DNA of 64,000 nucleotides, taken from the NCBI RefSeq assembly GCF_043641665.1, contig NC_092183.1, forward strand, positions 14,032,001 to 14,096,000. The letters run 5' to 3'. A program made the translations under genes and the position numbers. The notes under the pieces were generated by a model. It did no database searches. It saw only the letters and a list, made by a program, of their open reading frames with translations, and was not told where the DNA came from. Each line of letters begins with the position of its first letter. The first letter of the stretch is position 1. Shown piece by piece: positions 57,589 to 64,000 of this stretch. This DNA is from Enoplosus armatus. Lineage: Eukaryota; Chordata; Actinopteri; Centrarchiformes; Enoplosidae.

Positions 57589-59376
57589 TGCATGTACATG
57601 CACATGCCGGGGACGTTTTCTCTGGAGCTCGGCTCATGTAGATGGCTGGCGAGGCTGCATTCAATTACAAAAGGGGCTCTGGATAGGAAATCTAGCCCTC
57701 GCCCCTAACGGCACCTCTTCTCTCTCTAGAGTAAAGAACATTCAAGCGCCAAGATCCCCCTCACCCACACTCGAGCTATTGTATGAAGCATTAAGCCGGC
57801 TTTGGCTCAAGGACAACTGTCTCCCACACACACCTCTTACACACTTTCTCAGTCTCTGTCTTGCAACAACAAATTTAAAATCCTGCAAGACCCCTCTTTT
57901 CTTCTGCATCTCCTGTGACAGCGTCTGTTAACTAAAAGGCCTGAAGACAGAGGATGACTTGGACGCCTCGAGTGCGATCCATCGCTCTGTTGGCCAACAA
58001 TAACATCATCACAGCTAATGAATACCCCCCCCCAATGGACACGGCTCATTGTATCCACTCTTTGTTCTCAGTGGGCTAATTGCCCCAGTGGGGGGGGTCA
58101 AAGAAATGTGTGAATGTATTTGACCTTTTGCCCCCCTGTTGCACTGGGCCCAAATCAGTGACTGAGTCAGAGCTCTTCATTAGAGGAATCCCCCCGCAGA
58201 GAGTTCAGCAGACCAGAGGCTGTCCTGACATCAGTTCTGCCTCTTGCTTCGCTTTCCTCTCTCACACACACACATATATATGCAGAGTTTAGTCATTTGT
58301 TTACAAACACTCTTTGAATAATCTTTGCTGGTGCAATAATCTCATTGGAGAAGGAGGAAGATATGAGTGAAGGTCACAGCGAGAAGGTTATCTTTTCTTA
58401 TTTTATAATGAGTGTATTCAGGTGGTTGTGAAGGATGGCCTGTAGGATTGTTTATGCTCAAGGACATGATGATATCCACTGTATACTGTGTATGAAGGTA
58501 TTTTGTAGCAGCAGGAAAAGGCGATAGGACTCTGGCAGTGAGGAGAAGCCGCTAAAAAGCAAATCAGATTTTGCAGAACACTCATTTCAGACTGAATTGA
58601 TCTAAATGAAAGTTTATTAAGGAGCTCTGAAGCCATCCAAAAGTCGAGGGGAGCTCTCGCAGCATACAGTCTTTCTAAGCTCGTAGCTGGGGGCTAAGGT
58701 TAGACAGACCAATGAAATTGCTTGTTGAAATCCGAGCAATGGGTCTGCCAAGCCACACATGTAGCCCCGTGGGCCTCAGATGAAACCCTGACAGGACTCT
58801 CTCTCCTGTTTCCTCTGCTGCACATCACTCGCTGCTTGAATAAATGAAAAACACTGAAGGTGAGTAAACTGAACACTAGCCTGTCAAATGAAAAGACAAT
58901 ATTGACTTGACAGTGTAATCCAACAACAATATAATGGATATAAGTTTGTTTAAATGACATGCTTGCATACTGGATAAAACTTAAAAAAAAACATAAAAAA
59001 CATAAAAAAAAGTTTGAAACAAAAGTGAGACATGACAATGCAGACAGAAACAGGGTGAATGGTAGCTTGCTTTTGTAACAGACTGTGTTTGACGCATTTA
59101 CGCCAAGTGTGAACATGGCTGAAGGGAGAAGCTCTCAGTCTGAACGGACATCATTTTCAATTTGGCATTAACAACTTGCTGCTACTATTATATCATTATA
59201 TAATTGTTATGGCAGCTTCCAAAGCTATTATTATTATTGGCCTTAAAGACTCACTTGGAGCTGCTGGTACCACCAGAGTGAGAGGAAGGGCACAATGACC
59301 AGGACTGCAGCTGCACCTCTCACTCTACAAACTAAGGTGTGTGTATGTGTGTGCATGTGCTCTTGTGTAGGGTTTG

Positions 59377-59380
<4 letters not shown>

Positions 59381-59419
<39 letters not shown>
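59381..59419. repeat. (GT)n microsatellite
   Basis: About 19 GT units, flanked by looser GT-rich sequence. Confidence 0.96.
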
Positions 59420-59423
<4 letters not shown>

Positions 59424-59932
59424 TGCACGAGTGACAAACACACACATAAGAACACACACACTGGCTGTATTATTAATGGGCCAAGGTCATTCCTTCAGTG
59501 ATACTCTCCCAGTGAAAATAAACCAGAGCCCTCATGCTAAGAGCCCAGTTAGTGCTGCCAACCAGAGCCCTTAAACACACATCTCACACTCAGCTGCACT
59601 GACTGTCTGATCCTCCAAGCTCATCACCAACTGAGGTTTATTTGTTCTCTGCTTCTGCAGAAAGATTCAGCAGCTTGTAGGCAGACAGGCCCTACAGAGC
59701 TTTTTGAATGTACGAGTGGGACTTTTGCTGTCCTCTCATATGGTCTGCAGCAGACAGCAGAGGGTGGATGAACACATGAAGGCTCGGTTGAAGCAGAACT
59801 TGTGTTGCACAGCCGAAAAAGGCTTGTCTCTGCTGTTTCCTTGAGTCTAACTCTGTGTTATCTCAAAGTTTGAAGTTCCTGTGGGGAGATACAGTACAGG
59901 TCCTGGCAGCAGCTGTGAATGCAAACATCAAA

Positions 59933-59941
59933 ACACACACA

Positions 59942-59982
<41 letters not shown>
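59933..59982. repeat. (CA)n microsatellite
   Basis: About 24 CA units with one interruption. Confidence 0.96.
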
Positions 59983-59984
<2 letters not shown>

Positions 59985-60156
59985 TAGCGAGCACAGCAGA
60001 GTGCAAGGTCCTGATCCATCTCTGTCTGTTCAATTAGCTGAGCTCAGCGCTGCAGCGTCATTAGTGACCGGGTGCTGACAGCCAACCAGTGGAGGCGTTT
60101 GTCTCTGTCTCTGCACTGCCTCGGACAGACTGAAGACTGCTGCTGCTGCCTTTAGA

Positions 60157-60157
<1 letters not shown>

Positions 60158-60187
<30 letters not shown>
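60158..60187. repeat. (CA)n microsatellite
   Basis: About 15 CA units. Confidence 0.95.
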
Positions 60188-60190
<3 letters not shown>

Positions 60191-61722
60191 TCTACTCAAA
60201 GAGAAAACTGTACTTCTTAAAATAAGCTAGGCTGAACAAGTTGGCCACTTGGAACATATGTTTGCTGAGCAAGCAGTTTCTTTTGTCTATTTTTGAAACC
60301 AAAAGAGACAAACTGAGGTGATGTGATTTTGGTATTGTTTAATTCGGCTCTTTTTCCTCTCACTCTCTCTCTCTGTCCTTGTCTAATACTCATTTTCCAA
60401 AAGTAATAAGTAAGGAATATGTAAGATAATAAATTTGACATGTTGTTATCAGAGAAGAAGGTTCTTTATGTGTTTAAATTATCATGTGGCAGCCGAGAAT
60501 CAGCCATTTTTATATCAGGCTGTCTGATCTCACAACATGCATTCAGTCACTGTACCACAGCACATGTACATTACTGTGCTGTAAAAACTATTGCAATGAG
60601 TTCCTCGCAGTGAGGTATTCAGATTTTAAATTTGGAAAAAGAGAGCACTGGTGTCGGATCAGTACTATGTATCAGCAGATGAGTCGAGGTATTTCAATCA
60701 GTCTCAGGAGAGAGAAAGATGGATCAGCGTATCCCTCTCAGGTTGCTGGACCAACCCTGGTTGACTCAAATCAATGTCAGCCAGTACTAAAGTACTTAAA
60801 GCAGACCCATCAGCAGCTTCCACCTCCCACACAGCTGACGGGTCTCAGTCATCAGGGCTTGGTGCTCTGCCCAGCGCAAACCTGCATCTGAACCCCAGTG
60901 TTTACTGCGCTTTCCCAGGGTCGCAGGTTTCTTTTATTAGGTGACTGACTTAAAGGGTGGGACACACTTCATCATTTCCTTCCTTTGGAGAGCGGAGCAG
61001 CCCACACACTGGACAGGTTCAACTATAATTACAGGTGAGAAGGAAGTGCGGCCTTGCTGTAACAATTGATCCGCTAAGCGATGCCAGAGGGAAAGGTAAG
61101 CTGAGCGGGACTGAGTCCTCACCTCCACGCTGTGTTTAGGTTGAAAACAAGTGCGTTGAGGCAGCCGGTCTACATCTGCTCTGGTTTACAAGTCTAGGTG
61201 AGGTGTCGCAAAGACCTGCTGCAAATGAAACCATGCTATAGCCTCCAGGACCCTGAGGTGAGAGCGTGCAGGGTCAGAGAGGTTCTCACCTCATGGACAC
61301 ACGTCTCACCTCATCAATCAGCACAGACACTTAAGCCAAAGCAGTGCAAGGCAGCACACACTCGCCACACCAGAGCGAGACCTCCATCACTACAAGGGGT
61401 GAGAATAATTAGTTTTGTCTGGTTGCTGCACCTGAGGAGATGATTTATGTACTTGTACTTTTTGTAGTAGTTTTATAGTAAGTAATTTTACTTTTTATAG
61501 AAGTAGTATACTTCAATGACATCCCCTATATTGAGTAGGAATATTGCCAGCTTTCTGATTTTATGTTGTGCCCTTTACAGTTAGTTAGTTCCAACCAATC
61601 TGGATTGAACGTTATCCTATTTTCAAAATATGCATTACTTGGTTTGTTTTGTTTCTGTTATAAATAAGATACACACCAAACAACTTGTGACTTACTAGTT
61701 GATATTTAAGGTTCTAGATGCA

Positions 61723-61935
61723 AGATTCAAAGTTTTATTGTCATGTGCACAGAGAATAAGTTACAGTGCATTGTAAAATTCTTAGTTTGCTGTCTTTTCT
61801 GACAGGCATATGGAGAAAAAATGACATAAAAACTTAAAATAATAAGTATAAAAATGACAGAACTGTACAGTAAAAGTCTGTTGTGCAGAAGAAGTGCAGT
61901 CCAGTTGCAACAGTTGTCATAATCTATACCTCTGT
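61723..61935. repeat. dispersed repeat (TTTTATTGTCATGTGCACAG type)
   Basis: CAAAGTTTTATTGTCATGTG and the following ACAGTGCATTGTAAAATTCTTA pattern is widespread in teleost genomes as I recall, probably the end of a retroelement. Class not determined. Confidence 0.5.
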
Positions 61936-61965
61936 GCAAAACTGTACTACTTTGATTTCTACTTG

Positions 61966-61970
<5 letters not shown>

Positions 61971-62032
<62 letters not shown>
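61971..62032. repeat. (TA)n microsatellite, 31 units
   Basis: Uninterrupted TA run of about 62 bp; perfectly self-complementary. Confidence 0.97.
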
Positions 62033-62034
<2 letters not shown>

Positions 62035-64000
62035 TAACTGCACTTCCACTTGAGAAGAACATTGTTGTATTTTGGGTCACAGACCTTATTGTCACTGTTC
62101 AAAACTGACAATGAGGTCTGTGATCAGATGCCTCCTTCAGCTGTTAACTAGTGGTATTTAAAAAGCATGTGTGTAAAGATATTTTCAGGCATGTTGCACA
62201 AACACAAACACACAACCGGAGATAAATGCTGCAGAGGTCGGTTCACTGTGACCAGCAGTGTTGTTGACTGATCTTCTTCAGTTTGGCTCTGTCCATTCTC
62301 ACATCAGTCCTTTCAGCTCTTCCAGCCCATCCAGATGTGCTCGCACACACAACCTCTAATCTTTCGCAGGAAGTAGGAGGGTCTCCCGCCTCTCTGTCCT
62401 AGATGGAGCTGTCCGTATCTCACCTTCCCTCTCACTCTCCCTCCTATCTCTCTTACTCTCTCTGTTTTTCCAGCACATGCCTGTAGTGATGCTGATGGCA
62501 GTGATGGGGTCTGTCCCCACCCCCACAGCAGGCGGTGGTGTGTAATTACAGAGCAGCGCCGGGCTGAATGGTCTGACTGGTGGGGTGACTGCGGTCTGCT
62601 GACAGAGGTGTTTGTCTGGCCTAAAGACATGTGCTCCTATTGGCATTCTGGGACAGGAGACTGGCCTTACTGGGCACAGACAGCTGCAGGGTAGACCTCT
62701 CTGCACAGGATGCAGCACTCACCTTCTATAACCTCCCACCCGTCAGGCTTCCTGCTCATTGTATTTTCCAGAAGGTTTCATCATGAGAGATCCACAACTA
62801 TCCACCCCACAGAGGTTTGGTCCAGACTGTCAAGAATACCTGCAAGGCACTCGAAGATACTAATTACAGGAAAATTGAGCTTTGTTTCACAATCACTCAC
62901 CACCTTTGCCTCTGATGACTGAGCAGAGCAGACAGACTCCAGTGTTTGTTCACCACTTGTTTTGGGGTGTAGCAGCGTGGTGGTGTTCTGAATGAGTAAC
63001 TGCTGGCGATCTCAGTGGGCAACATGATGCCTGAATGTCCACAGCAGGAAGAGAGGCACTTTGTGTTCACAGAGATAGCCACAAAAAGGAAAGAGGATCT
63101 GGTGCTGACACAAACTTGAGAGAATAAAAACACAAGAATTTTAAGTGAGTTTAAAAATGGAATAACTCAAATTATACCAAAAAAACAACAACCCTGAAAC
63201 ATATGGCAAAATGGAAACAATCTTCTCGGTGCCATGAAAGAAAACAATGCTGCGGTCTGTGTAAAGTGGCTAAAATTAGTGGTGGGCACATCTGTCGTAC
63301 TGCAGCGTGCTGATTTGAGATAGTATGCGGTCAGGACAGGCAGCACTAATCCACCCACCAGCCTTTAAACATTTCCTCCACTTGAAAGCAGCAGATGTCT
63401 AATAAAAGTGTGTGGCAGAGGCTGACGATCCAGCTCACACCCTACACTTTTTATTAAGAGAGACACAATAACACAGAAGCCCGATGAAACCCGGCTCCTC
63501 CCTCATGACCCTGGTCGACCTGAATAAAAGCTGCTCTGTAAACTTTTCCTTGGCGTCACTCTCCCTTTCAATGACCTCGGTTGGCATCTTATCCAATGAT
63601 GTGCAACCTTTTTTCCCCCATTTCTCCATCTCTGTCTCTCCAGTGGTCACCACGGAAACCAGAGAAAACACATGCTCCTCTGCTGCTGCGTTAGTGTGGC
63701 TGGGAGGGGTCCATCTTGTCTTTGACCTCTCCATATAAAACACTCCCTACACCCCGCAGTAATTACACACCACTCCTCTCAGCCAAGACACTGCAGCAAG
63801 TGGCCGACAAACAACAGCTCTAAAAACAGCCAGGACCAGAATTAGACCTCCACACACGCATGTACTGTAACACGTTAACTGCAAGTTATTGCTGTTGACG
63901 ACAGAAGCTTTAAATATCATGCATGCTGCACTGAGCTGTTGAACAGTGTGCACTTTATGAGCCTTTGTGACTCAAAGAAGAAAACCCCATCAGTATGTGG

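Larger units (their letters stand above)
55812..64000 (-). other. probable long 5' intron of emid1
   Basis: Searched by eye for the missing emid1 exons (signal peptide, EMI domain with WCSY and WRCCPG motifs); none found. It holds repeats at 55976-56220 and 61723-61935 and several CA/GT/TA tracts. One reverse-strand hydrophobic open frame ends at a GTGAGT donor near 59255 but lacks EMI motifs. Confidence 0.6.

Noticed and set aside
59243..59330. Hydrophobic reverse-strand frame ending at GTGAGT, as an emid1 signal-peptide exon
   Set aside because: VRGAAAVLVIVPFLSLWW is hydrophobic, but there is no convincing ATG before it (upstream is GT repeat), and no EMI exon follows before 55811.
62821..62875. 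20-base reverse micro-exon between AG and GT near the right end
   Set aside because: Splice-like signals alone; no frame or homology supports it.

Overview
This is vertebrate nuclear DNA, most likely from a percomorph (spiny-rayed) teleost. It has small coding exons with GT/AG junctions, long introns, many CA/GT, CT and AT microsatellites, and several interspersed-repeat families that I associate with perciform fish. Five protein-coding genes can be assembled exon by exon. In order they are ap1b1 (-), gas2l1 (-), ewsr1 (-), rhbdd3 (+) and emid1 (-). From memory this is the order of human chromosome 22q12.2 (AP1B1, RASL10A, GAS2L1, EWSR1, RHBDD3, EMID1), except that I see no RASL10A-like Ras GTPase between ap1b1 and gas2l1. 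The shared order and the protein matches support each other.

Layout. (1) 269-4065: 5' part of ap1b1, the AP-1 clathrin adaptor beta subunit; the rest lies beyond the left edge. (2) 4140-8323: intergenic DNA and the probable gas2l1 3'UTR, with a mariner-like inverted-repeat remnant near 4.8-4.9 kb. (3) 8324-27073: gas2l1 in five coding exons (1093 codons), with CH and GAR domains and a long Ser/Pro-rich tail carrying an SxIP motif. The 8.5-kb first intron and the 4.6-kb second intron hold the usual microsatellites plus a 440-bp fold-back element. A CpG-rich upstream region lies at 27.1-27.6 kb. (4) 27620-31480: intergenic, with a purine tract. (5) 31822-39915: complete ewsr1, 15 coding exons, 603 codons. 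(6) 39916-40829: head-to-head ewsr1/rhbdd3 promoter interval with a TCTCGCGAGA palindrome. (7) 40830-43036: complete rhbdd3, five coding exons, 365 codons. (8) 43037-44573: convergent 3' ends of rhbdd3 and emid1. (9) 44574-55811: 3' part of emid1, that is the coiled-coil/collagen and C-terminal exons. The EMI-domain and signal-peptide exons were not found before the right edge.

The genes do not form a pathway. They cover trafficking (ap1b1), the cytoskeleton (gas2l1), RNA binding (ewsr1), a membrane rhomboid-like protein (rhbdd3) and a secreted collagen-like protein (emid1). No CRISPR array, phage, operon or clearly novel system is visible. The most interesting signals are local gene architecture: a mutually exclusive exon pair in emid1, three NAGNAG tandem acceptors in ewsr1, an in-frame upstream AUG in ap1b1, and catalytic-like Ser/His residues in rhbdd3, whose human protein is regarded as a pseudoprotease.
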